Assembly (NCBI GenBank): GCA_034434335.1 | Contig: DAOTZS010000179.1 | Span: forward strand, 1-18,750 | Direction: 5' to 3' | DNA length: 18,750 bases | From: DAOTZS01 sp034434335 | Lineage (GTDB): Bacteria; Chloroflexota; Anaerolineae; CG2-30-64-16 | In this document: piece after piece, positions 7,200 through 14,774 of the stretch | Numbering within the stretch: position 1 is the first letter of the stretch | Layout: every line of letters begins with the position of its first letter | Program-made: the position numbers and the translations under genes | The notes under the pieces: generated by a model | Database searches by the model: none | Told to the model about the DNA's origin: nothing | The model's input: only the letters and a program-made list of their open reading frames with translations

Positions 7200-8681
7200 T
7201 TATTCTTCCGCCACAGTGATCTTGGGAAAGCTCACCGCGGCGACCACTTCATCCCCCTGGTTCTCCATGCGAACCGTGCCCCGCAAGTCCCCTTCCACCA
7301 GGGTGCGCACGATTTGCAATCCCATGCTGTTGGACTTGTCCAGGTCAAAGTCAGCGGGCAGCGGGGTGCCGTTATCCCGGATCTCCAGCCGCACCTGATC
7401 GCCACCGTCGGTCAGCAAGATCCGGATATGGCCCTGATCGCGGCCTCCAAATCCGTGCTTCAACGCATTTTGGACCAGCTCATTGACCACCAGAGCACAC
7501 GATGTGGCCTGCTGGCTGGGTAGATAGATGGCCGGCCCCTCTACCGAGAAGCTGATCTGCTTGCCCGGGACCATGATGCCGCGGTTCTGGCCCACGATGC
7601 GCTGGCTGACATCCCGGATGTTGATGGTCTGGCTTTCCTTGAGCGAGAGGAACTCATGGATAACCGCCACGCTGAGGATGCGCCCCACTGCCTCACTCAG
7701 AGCATCGGCCACGGCGGGGTCTTGGGTCCGGCGCACCTGCATGCGCAGGGTGGCCGCGATGGTCTGCAGGTTGTTCTTAACCCGATGATGCACCTCTTGG
7801 ATCATCGTGGTCTTGATCTCCAGCTCCTGCCGCTTCTGGCGCTCGGCCGTGGCATCGTGGACCATGATGAGCGCGCCGGCGATCTCGCCAGGGCGAGGAT
7901 GGCGGTCCACCAGCCTGCGTAAGCGATTGGGCAGGGTGGGCGGAGCCCAGATGGGCAACACCTTGCGCACCCAGGTATATGAGCTCTCACGCACCTCCCG
8001 TTCCAGCGGCCGACGGCTTTCGAAGGCTACCAACACCATCTCGTCGTCACTGGTCCCCAGGGCCGAAAGGCGTTTACCGCGCAAGTCTTCCAGGCAACCC
8101 AGCCGACGATAGAGGTTGTTGGCGATCCCGCTCAGATAGGTGATGCGCCGCTGAGCATCTACTAACATCACCCCATCCCATTCGCCAAAGGGGGAAAGGC
8201 CCTCAGCCTCAGCCAGGTCGCCATGCAAACACATCCACTTCACCCACTCGATGGCCCGGCGGAAGGACGGGTGACGCTGGCGGTGGCGCTCAAGCTGGAT
8301 CAGGCTGGTTTCGATGCTGAGCAGGGCCACTACTTCGCCACCATGGCCACGGATGGGGTAAACATCTTGCACGACTGGTGCCCCGCTGGGCAACACCTCG
8401 CGCTGGGCACGGACATGGCGGCGACGCTGCCAGGCGCTCAGGACAACCGGAGCATCGCTGCGGGTCAGGATCTGATGGGTCAGCCCGGTGCTATAAATGG
8501 ATGCGATGGAGTGCGGCTGGGCCTGGGACACCACCACAACCTCTTGCTCGTTGCGCGGGCAGAGAAGCAAGAGATCGGAACGGCTCAGGTCCGCCGTAAT
8601 GGGCATCCCGCGGCGGATCCTGTCCAACAGCTCCAGGTCTCGTTCATCTAACCTTGCCAATATCCCGGCCAACTCGCTCAT
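7200..8681 (-). CDS. pdtaS: PdtaS-like sensor histidine kinase (HisKA_2 type)
   Basis: The 493-residue protein has no membrane helix and should be a cytoplasmic sensor. Order: a GAF-like N-terminal sensor domain as in PdtaS/EutW-type kinases (about 1-145), a PAS-like domain (about 163-280), a HisKA_2 dimerisation/phosphotransfer segment EVHHRVKNNLQT with phosphoacceptor His298 or His299, and an HATPase domain with N-box NELVQNALKHG (400-410), RDNGTPLP (435-442) and SNSMGLQIV (450-458). Kinases of this subclass typically pair with ANTAR regulators, and the neighbouring regulator fits. The ligand cannot be told from sequence. The ribosome binding site before the ATG is weak (CCAGG). The 3' end, including the stop codon, lies inside the target duplication of a MITE-like insertion, but the frame is intact. 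Confidence 0.93.
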   Translation of the reverse strand: MSELAGILARLDERDLELLDRIRRGMPITADLSRSDLLLLCPRNEQEVVVVSQAQPHSIASIYSTGLTHQILTRSDAPVVLSAWQRRRHVRAQREVLPSGAPVVQDVYPIRGHGGEVVALLSIETSLIQLERHRQRHPSFRRAIEWVKWMCLHGDLAEAEGLSPFGEWDGVMLVDAQRRITYLSGIANNLYRRLGCLEDLRGKRLSALGTSDDEMVLVAFESRRPLEREVRESSYTWVRKVLPIWAPPTLPNRLRRLVDRHPRPGEIAGALIMVHDATAERQKRQELEIKTTMIQEVHHRVKNNLQTIAATLRMQVRRTQDPAVADALSEAVGRILSVAVIHEFLSLKESQTINIRDVSQRIVGQNRGIMVPGKQISFSVEGPAIYLPSQQATSCALVVNELVQNALKHGFGGRDQGHIRILLTDGGDQVRLEIRDNGTPLPADFDLDKSNSMGLQIVRTLVEGDLRGTVRMENQGDEVVAAVSFPKITVAEE

Positions 8682-8803
8682 AGTTCGCCTGGACCTGAAC
8701 TCGCGGAGAACAGCGCTGTCTAAAGACCGCGTATTCTGGGAAGGTTCAAATTGGTTAACACTTCCTGCCCCCTCGGGCCTTCACTGCCCCTCACCCCCCT
8801 TGT

Positions 8804-8842
8804 CCCCCCTCTCCCCTGGCCTATGGCCAGGGGAGAGGGGGG
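8804..8842. repeat. Perfect 18-bp inverted repeat
   Basis: The 18-base arms at 8804-8821 and 8825-8842 are perfectly complementary around the loop TAT (arm: C6, TCTCCCCTGGCC). The run 8682-9030 upstream of the sensor kinase has no gene; it holds this repeat, the next palindromes, and simple C-rich or G-rich sequence. A 10-base palindrome, ACAGCGCTGT, lies near 8712-8721 just ahead of the kinase. Confidence 0.85.
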
Positions 8843-8854
8843 ATTATGAGGGGG

Positions 8855-8883
8855 TTTTGCGGCGGCCTTTGGCCGCCGCAAAA
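8855..8883. repeat. Perfect 13-bp inverted repeat with flanking T/A runs
   Basis: TTTTGCGGCGGCC (8855-8867) and GGCCGCCGCAAAA (8871-8883) pair perfectly around TTT. The T and A runs at the stem base resemble a bidirectional terminator, but no gene ends here on the plus strand and the minus-strand unit ending nearest is tRNA-Pro, which has its own terminator at 9031-9067. It may simply belong to the stacked palindromes of this spacer. Confidence 0.7.
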
Positions 8884-8898
8884 ACCCTTTTCTCCTTT

Positions 8899-8940
8899 CC
8901 CCTCCCCTGCCGCCGAAGGCGAGCGGGGGAGGGGAGGGGC
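8899..8940. repeat. Imperfect C-rich/G-rich palindrome
   Basis: CCCCTCCCCTGCCGCC faces GGCGAGCGGGGGAGGGG around a short GAA loop. A palindrome of similar make-up (CCCTCCCCTGC facing GGCGGGGGAGGG) recurs around 13676-13741, suggesting a dispersed repeat family. Confidence 0.5.
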
Positions 8941-9030
8941 AAAGGGAGGGGTGGGGGCCCTGGGCGGCAATCCTAACGACCGCAAAAAGTGTAAACCGAT
9001 TTTCCCAGCAAATTGAACCATCCCCGTATT

Positions 9031-9067
9031 CTCATATAAAATCGGGGGTGGGATAGTCCCACCCCCG
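9031..9067 (-). terminator. Intrinsic terminator of tRNA-Pro
   Basis: On the minus strand an 11-bp GC-rich stem (9067-9057 with 9053-9043) with a 3-base loop is followed directly by ATTTTATATGAG. It starts 7 bases after the tRNA CCA end. This is a good Rho-independent terminator. Confidence 0.85.
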
Positions 9068-9073
9068 CCTGCC

Positions 9074-9150
<77 letters not shown>

Positions 9151-9161
9151 ATCTCGAATTC

Positions 9162-9190
9162 AGTATACTCAAAAGGGATGAATTTGGCAA
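9162..9190 (-). promoter_or_regulatory. Predicted sigma70-type promoter of tRNA-Pro
   Basis: On the minus strand TTGCCA (9190-9185) and TATACT (9167-9162) are separated by 17 bases. The -10 element ends 11 bases before the mature tRNA 5' end, so the primary transcript would carry almost no leader. Confidence 0.7.
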
Positions 9191-9208
9191 ATAGACGCGG
9201 GCCGGGGG

Positions 9209-9249
9209 GCGGGGCATCAGGCGCGGCAAAGCCGCGTCCGATACCCCGC
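9209..9249. repeat. Imperfect hairpin downstream of the PfpI-family gene
   Basis: GCGGGGCATCAGGCGCGGC faces GCCGCGTCCGATACCCCGC around AAA, with two mismatches and one G-U pair. It lies 36 bases after the PfpI-family stop and could mark the transcript end, but no T-tract follows on the minus strand. Confidence 0.5.
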
Positions 9250-9284
9250 ATACATCTTGTGGGCGGGCAGAGGCAATGGGTTCG

Positions 9285-9869
9285 TCAAGCAGAAAGCGCG
9301 GCGATGATCTCCTGGCAGAATTCCGGCAGATCGTCGGGTACTCGCCCGGTAATGATGTTGCCGTCGCGCACGGCCGGCACGTCCACGAAGTGGGCGCCGG
9401 CATTGATCAGGTCGTCCCGCACAGCCGCGTAGCCGGTGGCCCGCTTACCTTTGATGATCCCTGCGGAGATCAGGACCCATGGGCCGTGACAGATGGCGGC
9501 CACTATCTTGCCTCGCCGATAGCACTCGCGTACCAGCTCCAGGGTTCCCGCGTGTAGCCGCAAGGCATCAGGCGAGTAACCGCCGGGAAAGAGCAGGCAA
9601 TCAATCTCTTCCACGGTCAATTCCTCCAGTTCCCTCACCCGATACCTCCTGCCCTCGGCCATCACAGGGATGGGAACCGTGTGGCCAAACCGACCTGTAA
9701 CTGGCTTGTTCTCGACATACGGCCGCGGGTGGAGCCCCTCACGCACCGGCACCACCACCACCTCGGCCCCCTCTTCGCTGAGCCTCAACACCGGATAGAG
9801 GAGCTCGATATCTTCGAACTCCTGAGCCACAATGATAGCTACTTTCTTGCCTGTCAATTTCCCTGCCAT
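9285..9869 (-). CDS. DJ-1/PfpI family protein (class I glutamine amidotransferase-like)
   Basis: The 194-residue protein has the PfpI layout: GKKVAIIVAQEFEDIEL at the start with a probable active-site Glu (E19 or E22), LLFPGGYSPDALR at 92-104, and the nucleophile elbow AAICHGPWVL with Cys127-His128. Members of this family are described as intracellular peptidases, deglycases or glyoxalase-like stress proteins; which activity applies here cannot be told. The reading frame extends to 9926, but the ATG at 9869 is chosen because AGGAGGTG (9882-9875) lies 5 bases ahead and the upstream residues are unlike the family. It follows the ABC exporter genes on the same strand, after a 101-base hairpin-containing gap, and may be a separate unit. 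Confidence 0.92.
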   Translation of the reverse strand: MAGKLTGKKVAIIVAQEFEDIELLYPVLRLSEEGAEVVVVPVREGLHPRPYVENKPVTGRFGHTVPIPVMAEGRRYRVRELEELTVEEIDCLLFPGGYSPDALRLHAGTLELVRECYRRGKIVAAICHGPWVLISAGIIKGKRATGYAAVRDDLINAGAHFVDVPAVRDGNIITGRVPDDLPEFCQEIIAALSA

Positions 9870-9901
9870 AGGTGCACCTCCTGAGACTACCGGATAGGAA
9901 G

Positions 9902-9955
9902 GCGGGGCTGGAAGCCCCGCGCTCAAAGGGCGAAGCCCCTGCGGGGCTTGGCCCT
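9902..9955. repeat. Two adjacent GC-rich hairpins after the exporter operon
   Basis: GCGGGGCT/AGCCCCGC (9902-9920) and an imperfect stem at 9927-9955 (AGGGC, AAGCCCC with GGGGCTT, GCCCT; one G-G mismatch) fill the gap between the exporter stop and the PfpI-family start. On the minus strand the second stem comes first and is followed by TTTGAG, so it may be a weak terminator of the exporter operon. Confidence 0.55.
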
Positions 9956-9970
9956 CTCAGCCCGATGGCT

Positions 9971-11857
9971 TCAGGGGCCAGCTTCTGTTGCACGGTTAAT
10001 TTGTAAACGTTCATGGGGCACCACCCCACGAAGCCGGCCAAACTCCTCAACATACTCCAACGACTGGTGTCGGAAGTAGGTATTGTATAACTCCGCGTAG
10101 TGCCCGCCCCGCGCCAGCAACGTCGCATGCGTCCCTTCTTCGATGATGCGGCCATGATCCATCACAATGATACGATCAGCGTGCTTAACCGTGGAAAGCC
10201 GATGCGCGATCACGATGGCCGTGCGATCCCGCATGATGGTCTCCAGCCCCTCCTGGATCTGGGCTTCGGTGAAGGGGTCTACGCTGGCAGTGGCCTCGTC
10301 CAGGATGAAGATGGCGGGATCTTTGAGCAAGACCCGCGCCAGGGCCACCAACTGCCGTTGCCCCATCGAGAGGTTCGCCCCCCGTTCCCCCACATCGGTA
10401 TCCAGGCCGTTCGGCAGATCGGCGATCCAGTCCCCGCGGCCAATGCGCATGGCCGCTGCCAATACCTCCTCATCCGTCGCGCCCTCACACCCATAGCGGA
10501 TATTCTCTCGCACCGTGCCCGAGAAGAGGAAAGGCTCCTGCGGCACCAGGCCGATCTGCCGGCGATACTGGTCCAGGTCCAGCCGCCGGATATCGCGGCC
10601 ATCCACCAGCAGCTCCCCTCCCTGGAACTCGTAGAAACGCATGATCAGCCGGCCCACACTGGTCTTGCCGGCGCCAGTATGGCCTACCAACGCCACCGTC
10701 TCTCGCGGCCGAATGGTCAACGTGAAGTCGGGCAGCACCACCTCCCCATGCCGGCCGTCGCCGGGATTGGTGCTATAACTGAAGCGCAGGTGGCGAAAGG
10801 TGATCTCGCCTTGCAGACGGCCTACAGGTTCAGCCGCCACCTGCACTACCTTGGGTTCTGCATCCATCAGCGCGAACACTCGCTCTGCAGCCGCCAACCC
10901 ATCCTGAAACTGGCTCCAAAACGAGGCGATGTTGATCAGCGGCCACCAGAAAAACCCTACCGCCTGCATGAACAGGTACCAGTTGCCCGGGCTTACCGCG
11001 CCCGTGCGCGTGGCCATACCCCCGGCGTAGATCAGCGCCGCCACCCCCAACCCCGACGAGGCGCCCAGGATCGGGAAGATGGTGTTCAGAGTCAGGCCAC
11101 GGCGCAACCCCACCTGATAAGCCTGCCGATTGTTGGCCGCAAAGGCCTGATATACAGCGTGCTCCTGGCGGAAGCTCTTGGCTACCATGATCCCGCTGAT
11201 AGATTCCTGAATCAGCGCATTGATCTTGGCCGTCACCCGGCGCGCCCGCTGCGTCACCCGTCGGGCAATATGCCGGAAACTGAGCGCTACCGCCACCGCG
11301 ATGGGGGCCATGGCGAACAGCAGCAACGTCAGCCACACGTTGATATTGAGCAGCCACAGCGACAACACCCCTACCAGCAAAACCTGGCTGATCAGGTTAG
11401 TGGTCAGGGTGACCACGTCGGACAGGTCCTGCGTGTCGGAGGTGATGCGGCTGACGATCTTGCCCGAAGAGTGTTCGTCGTAGAAGGACATGTCGTGCCG
11501 GACCGCCGCCGCAAACACATCCTCCCGGATCTTGAGCACAACACTCCCCACCACCCGGGCTGAAAACCATTGCTGGATGAAGTTGAAACACCACGCCGCG
11601 GCTCCCAACAGGAACACACCCCCTGTGAGCAGCAGCATGGCCGTCAGCGAGGTATTGCGGGCCAGGATGTCAATCCCTTTGGAGATCAAAATCGGCCCAC
11701 CGGTGCCCGCCAGCGAGTTCAGCGTAATTGCCACGGCGACCAGCAACATCTGCCGGCGATAAGGGCTGAAGTAAGCCAGCACGCGCGCTAGCAGCTCACG
11801 GTCGCTGTAGTTACGGTCGTAAGCCTCGCTATCCAGGCCATCCAGAATAAAACCCAT
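9971..11857 (-). CDS. ABC exporter half-transporter with catalytic Walker B and non-canonical signature (subunit A)
   Basis: This 628-residue type IV ABC exporter subunit has six predicted membrane helices (about 35-310) followed by a nucleotide-binding domain. Walker A is GHTGAGKT (392-399), the Q-loop Gln is 440, the signature is LSMGQ (496-500, Met in place of the first Gly), Walker B is IFILDE with catalytic Glu521, and the H-loop His is 552. It is encoded 30 bases after a second half-transporter that has Asp in place of the catalytic Glu, so the two should form a heterodimer. The odd signature here would complete the partner's degenerate site. The ATG is preceded by AAGGGAGAG. The substrate is unknown; relatives export drugs, lipids or peptides. 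Confidence 0.93.
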   Translation of the reverse strand: MGFILDGLDSEAYDRNYSDRELLARVLAYFSPYRRQMLLVAVAITLNSLAGTGGPILISKGIDILARNTSLTAMLLLTGGVFLLGAAAWCFNFIQQWFSARVVGSVVLKIREDVFAAAVRHDMSFYDEHSSGKIVSRITSDTQDLSDVVTLTTNLISQVLLVGVLSLWLLNINVWLTLLLFAMAPIAVAVALSFRHIARRVTQRARRVTAKINALIQESISGIMVAKSFRQEHAVYQAFAANNRQAYQVGLRRGLTLNTIFPILGASSGLGVAALIYAGGMATRTGAVSPGNWYLFMQAVGFFWWPLINIASFWSQFQDGLAAAERVFALMDAEPKVVQVAAEPVGRLQGEITFRHLRFSYSTNPGDGRHGEVVLPDFTLTIRPRETVALVGHTGAGKTSVGRLIMRFYEFQGGELLVDGRDIRRLDLDQYRRQIGLVPQEPFLFSGTVRENIRYGCEGATDEEVLAAAMRIGRGDWIADLPNGLDTDVGERGANLSMGQRQLVALARVLLKDPAIFILDEATASVDPFTEAQIQEGLETIMRDRTAIVIAHRLSTVKHADRIIVMDHGRIIEEGTHATLLARGGHYAELYNTYFRHQSLEYVEEFGRLRGVVPHERLQINRATEAGP

Positions 11858-11887
11858 TCCTGCTCTCCCTTGTCGGCCAGCTGCCCT

Positions 11888-13657
11888 CTAATCGTACCGC
11901 GCGAAGATGCGGCGGTAGTCCTCACAGCGTGCCATCAGCTCCTCATGGGTCCCCTGGTCCACCAGCCGGCCGCGCCGCAGCACCAGGATCCGATCGGCCC
12001 AGCGGATCTGGCTCAGGCGATGGGTGATCAGAAAGGTGGTGCGCTCGCTGCTGATGCGCCGCATGGCGCGCTGGATCTGATCTTCGGTGGCGCTATCAAT
12101 GGCGCTGGTGCTGTCGTCGAGGATCAGGATGCGCGGGTTGGTGAGAAAGGCACGGGCGATGGCAATGCGCTGCCGTTGCCCACCCGACAGGGTCACCCCT
12201 CGCTCACCGATCTCGGTTGCGTAACCATTCGGAAAACTCATGATGAACTCATGGGCCTGGGCGGCGCGCGCGGCTTCCTCGATCTGCTCCTGAGTGGCGC
12301 CCGGGCATCCGAAAGCGATATTCTCAGCCACGGTGCGCGAGAAGAGGAAGGGGTCTTGCTCAATGGTCGAGATCTGCGAACGCAGTGAGGCCAGATTCCA
12401 ATCCCGCACGTCCACCCCGTCCACCAACACCCGGCCACTGTCCACATCGAAAATGCGGTTGATCAGCCGCGTCAAGGTCGTTTTGCCTGAGCCCGTCTGC
12501 CCCACGATGGCTATCGTCTCCCCAGGCCGGGCCGTGAAACTGATGTCCTGCAGCACTGGCTGGCCGTTATAGCTGAAGGTCACATGCTCGAAGGTCACCT
12601 CGCCCTGGATCGGCCGACTGACCCCGCCTTCGTTCTCGTCCAGCTCGGTCTCCGTGTTGATCATCTCCAGGATGCGCCGCGCGCCGGCGATCCCCATCTG
12701 CACCAGGTTGAAGGTAAAAATGGAGATAAAGGTGGGAAAGCGCAGGGTACCCACCAGACCGATGAAAGAGATCACCTGCCCCAGGCTGAGCCCACCCGCC
12801 TGCCAGGCCAGCAGCCCGTGCAGGAAGCTGCCCGCCCAGGCCACGGTGAAGACCAGCATGGGCAGATAGCGCGCCTGGATCTCCCCCTGCCGCACGAAGT
12901 GATCCCGGAACTTGCGCGCGTCTTCGGTGAAGCGCTGCCACTCATGGTGCTCCTGGACATTGGCTTTCACCACCTCAATGCCGGTGATCGCTTCTGCCAG
13001 GCCGGCGTTCATCACGCCGAATTGCTCGCGCAAGGCCATGCTCACCGGATTCAGGCGACGATTGTAGTCAGCAACGGTGATGGCCAGGAACACCAGGAAC
13101 AGGCCCGGGATCAGCAGCAGCTCGGCCTTGAGGCGCGTGATCATAACCAGCGGCACCACCACGGCCATGGCCGAGTCGAGGATCAGCATCAGGCCGGGGC
13201 TGAACATCAGGTTTAGCGACCGCACATCGTTGGTGGCACGCGCCATAATGTCGCCGATGCGTTGCCGGCCATGGAAGGTCTGGCTCTTGCCCAGCAAGCT
13301 GATGTACAGCTCGTCCCGCGCGTCCCGTTCAATCCGCTGCGCCAGGAACTCAATGCTGAAGTTGCGCATCAGCCCTGTCAGGCCCTGGCCGATGGCCATC
13401 CCCATCACTCCCAAGGCCGCGCTCAGGAGCACAGCCGGCGGGGTAATCCCGGCTCTCCAATCGGGCGCGGCGATCAGATCGAAGGCACGGCCGATAAAGA
13501 GCTGGATGGCGCTGTAGCAGGTGTTGTTGAGCACCGCGGCCGCCAGGGCGATCAGCGGGAAGGCTGGATAACGCAGCAGGTGTGATATAATCCAGCGCAC
13601 CGGCCCTGAACGATCATAGCGGTACTCCCCTTCAACTCGGAACTCTTTTTTCGCCAA
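11888..13657 (-). CDS. ABC exporter half-transporter with degenerate Walker B (subunit B)
   Basis: This 589-residue type IV ABC exporter subunit has membrane helices at about 30-310, Walker A GQTGSGKT (386-393), Q-loop Gln434, canonical signature LSGGQ (490-494), Walker B LILDD with Asp515 where the catalytic Glu is usual, and H-loop His546. The open frame reaches 13972, but the first 105 residues would overlap the neighbouring gene and look like shadow translation. I choose the TTG at 13657-13655 (reads AKKEFRVEG next), which has AGAGAGGAG five bases ahead. The Glu-to-Asp change pairs with the altered signature of the downstream subunit, as in TM287/288- and BmrCD-type heterodimers. It probably shares an operon with the upstream metallopeptidase-like gene. 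Confidence 0.9.
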   Translation of the reverse strand: MAKKEFRVEGEYRYDRSGPVRWIISHLLRYPAFPLIALAAAVLNNTCYSAIQLFIGRAFDLIAAPDWRAGITPPAVLLSAALGVMGMAIGQGLTGLMRNFSIEFLAQRIERDARDELYISLLGKSQTFHGRQRIGDIMARATNDVRSLNLMFSPGLMLILDSAMAVVVPLVMITRLKAELLLIPGLFLVFLAITVADYNRRLNPVSMALREQFGVMNAGLAEAITGIEVVKANVQEHHEWQRFTEDARKFRDHFVRQGEIQARYLPMLVFTVAWAGSFLHGLLAWQAGGLSLGQVISFIGLVGTLRFPTFISIFTFNLVQMGIAGARRILEMINTETELDENEGGVSRPIQGEVTFEHVTFSYNGQPVLQDISFTARPGETIAIVGQTGSGKTTLTRLINRIFDVDSGRVLVDGVDVRDWNLASLRSQISTIEQDPFLFSRTVAENIAFGCPGATQEQIEEAARAAQAHEFIMSFPNGYATEIGERGVTLSGGQRQRIAIARAFLTNPRILILDDSTSAIDSATEDQIQRAMRRISSERTTFLITHRLSQIRWADRILVLRRGRLVDQGTHEELMARCEDYRRIFARYD

Positions 13658-13693
13658 AGGAACTCCTCTCTGAAGCCCTCCCCTGCTGCGCCC

Positions 13694-13722
13694 GTACGGG
13701 CACAGCGACGCTGTGCCCGTAC
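13694..13722. repeat. Perfect 13-bp inverted repeat within a larger palindrome
   Basis: GTACGGGCACAGC and GCTGTGCCCGTAC pair perfectly around GAC. An outer C-rich/G-rich pair (about 13676-13686 and 13730-13741) extends it, similar to the palindrome near 8899-8940. It lies in the 107-base gap between the metallopeptidase-like gene and the exporter genes. No T-tract follows, so it is more likely a repeat or an RNA-processing/stability stem than a terminator. Confidence 0.75.
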
Positions 13723-13764
13723 CGGGGCTGGCGGGGGAGGGTGGCCGCAGGCCGGGTGGGGGCC

Positions 13765-14619
13765 TCAAAACTTCCCCGCGCGCATCTCGGCGATGAACGG
13801 CTCGTAGGCCGACACATCCAGGCCGTGGCGCAGTAGCAGATAGTAATCCTGCACGATCTGGGCCTGTTGCTCGCGGTTGAAGTCCCGGTAGTGCTTGCCG
13901 GCGGCCAGAGCTGCCGCCAGTCCTTCGGGTCCACCGTAACTGTAGCCGGCTGTGGCCTGGGCATGCAGGCATTGGGCCAGGTAGAGGCTACCTACGCGTT
14001 CATGCTGATATACGTGCACCAGTTCATGCAGCAAGATGTCCAGGCTGCTGCGTGCGGCGTACCCACTGGCAGGCAGATTGACAGTATGGAAGGTGGTAAA
14101 GGCGCGGCCACCGTTCAGCCGGAAAATGAGGCGCAAGATCCCGCCCTCGGCCACGCGTACATCCTGGTAACGCAAGGCTGCCGGCCCCAGGGCGCCAGCC
14201 ACCGCGGCGATCTCCGGCCCGGTGAGCGGGCTGGCCCGGGTCACCAAATGCCAGCAGAAGGTGAAGGCTTCGGGGAGGCCCACCAGGTCCAGGGCCTGGA
14301 GGGCCAGCGTGCCCAGGCGTCGGCCGCTGCGGCCGACCCTGGCCCGTGCCCAGTCCAACGCGGCTCCAGGCCCCTGCCGGGCCAGGGCCCATACAGTGCC
14401 TGGCAGCAGGCTCAACAGGTCGCACGCCAGCCCCCACCCTGTCACCAGCAAACGCCCCACCCTCAGCGGCAGGTCGCGCACGAGGTTCACTGCCCACATG
14501 GCCGCATCTTCCAACCGCTCGCCGGCCCAGGCCGTCAGGACCACGACGACGCGGGCTGTCCACTGCCCTGCCCTCTGGATACGCGCCGATGCACTGGAAA
14601 GACGCTTGGGTGCCATCAT
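13765..14619 (-). CDS. Putative HEXXH zinc metallopeptidase-like protein
   Basis: The 284-residue protein is not recognised as a named family. It has the zinc-peptidase motif HELVHVYQHE (198-207) in a helix starting LDILL, and a downstream helix FNREQQAQIVQDYY (247-260) whose Glu250 could be the third ligand. The N-terminal 120 residues are rich in Ala, Leu, Trp and Arg with amphipathic stretches (24-32, 55-80); no clear signal peptide is seen. Two ATGs follow AGGAG directly; the second (14616) has slightly better spacing, but the first cannot be excluded. It leads the presumed operon with the ABC exporter, so a role in processing or handling the exported molecule is possible but unproven. 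Confidence 0.7.
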   Translation of the reverse strand: MMAPKRLSSASARIQRAGQWTARVVVVLTAWAGERLEDAAMWAVNLVRDLPLRVGRLLVTGWGLACDLLSLLPGTVWALARQGPGAALDWARARVGRSGRRLGTLALQALDLVGLPEAFTFCWHLVTRASPLTGPEIAAVAGALGPAALRYQDVRVAEGGILRLIFRLNGGRAFTTFHTVNLPASGYAARSSLDILLHELVHVYQHERVGSLYLAQCLHAQATAGYSYGGPEGLAAALAAGKHYRDFNREQQAQIVQDYYLLLRHGLDVSAYEPFIAEMRAGKF

Positions 14620-14660
14620 CTCCTATTCCTTTGGTCATACATCTCAGTGTCCCTGGCACG

Positions 14661-14681
14661 TAATGCCTTTGCATTATAGCA
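14661..14681 (-). promoter_or_regulatory. Extended -10 promoter with overlapping palindrome (metallopeptidase/exporter operon)
   Basis: On the minus strand TGCTATAAT (14681-14673) is a perfect extended -10 element. The -35 is poor (TTGTGG at 19-base spacing). A perfect palindrome, TAATGCAAAGGCATTA (14676-14661), overlaps the last four bases of the -10 and the likely start point, which is where a repressor operator would sit. The transcript would have a leader of about 45-50 bases. Confidence 0.6.
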
Positions 14682-14774
14682 CAGCGTACCAGTCTGGCCA
14701 CAAACGTTGGCCGATTATCCCACGTCCTACATTCGCCGATGGTCCCCCTGTTGGACGTTGCTACCGGAGCGACT

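Noticed and set aside
8712..8721. Palindrome ACAGCGCTGT ahead of the sensor kinase as an operator or SOS box
   Set aside because: Short palindromes are frequent in GC-rich DNA, it does not match the Gram-positive-type SOS box pattern GAAC-N4-GTTC, and no clear promoter is beside it.
10100..11563. Long plus-strand open frame (487 codons) antisense to the exporter subunit A
   Set aside because: No recognisable domain; the minus-strand frame carries all ABC motifs.
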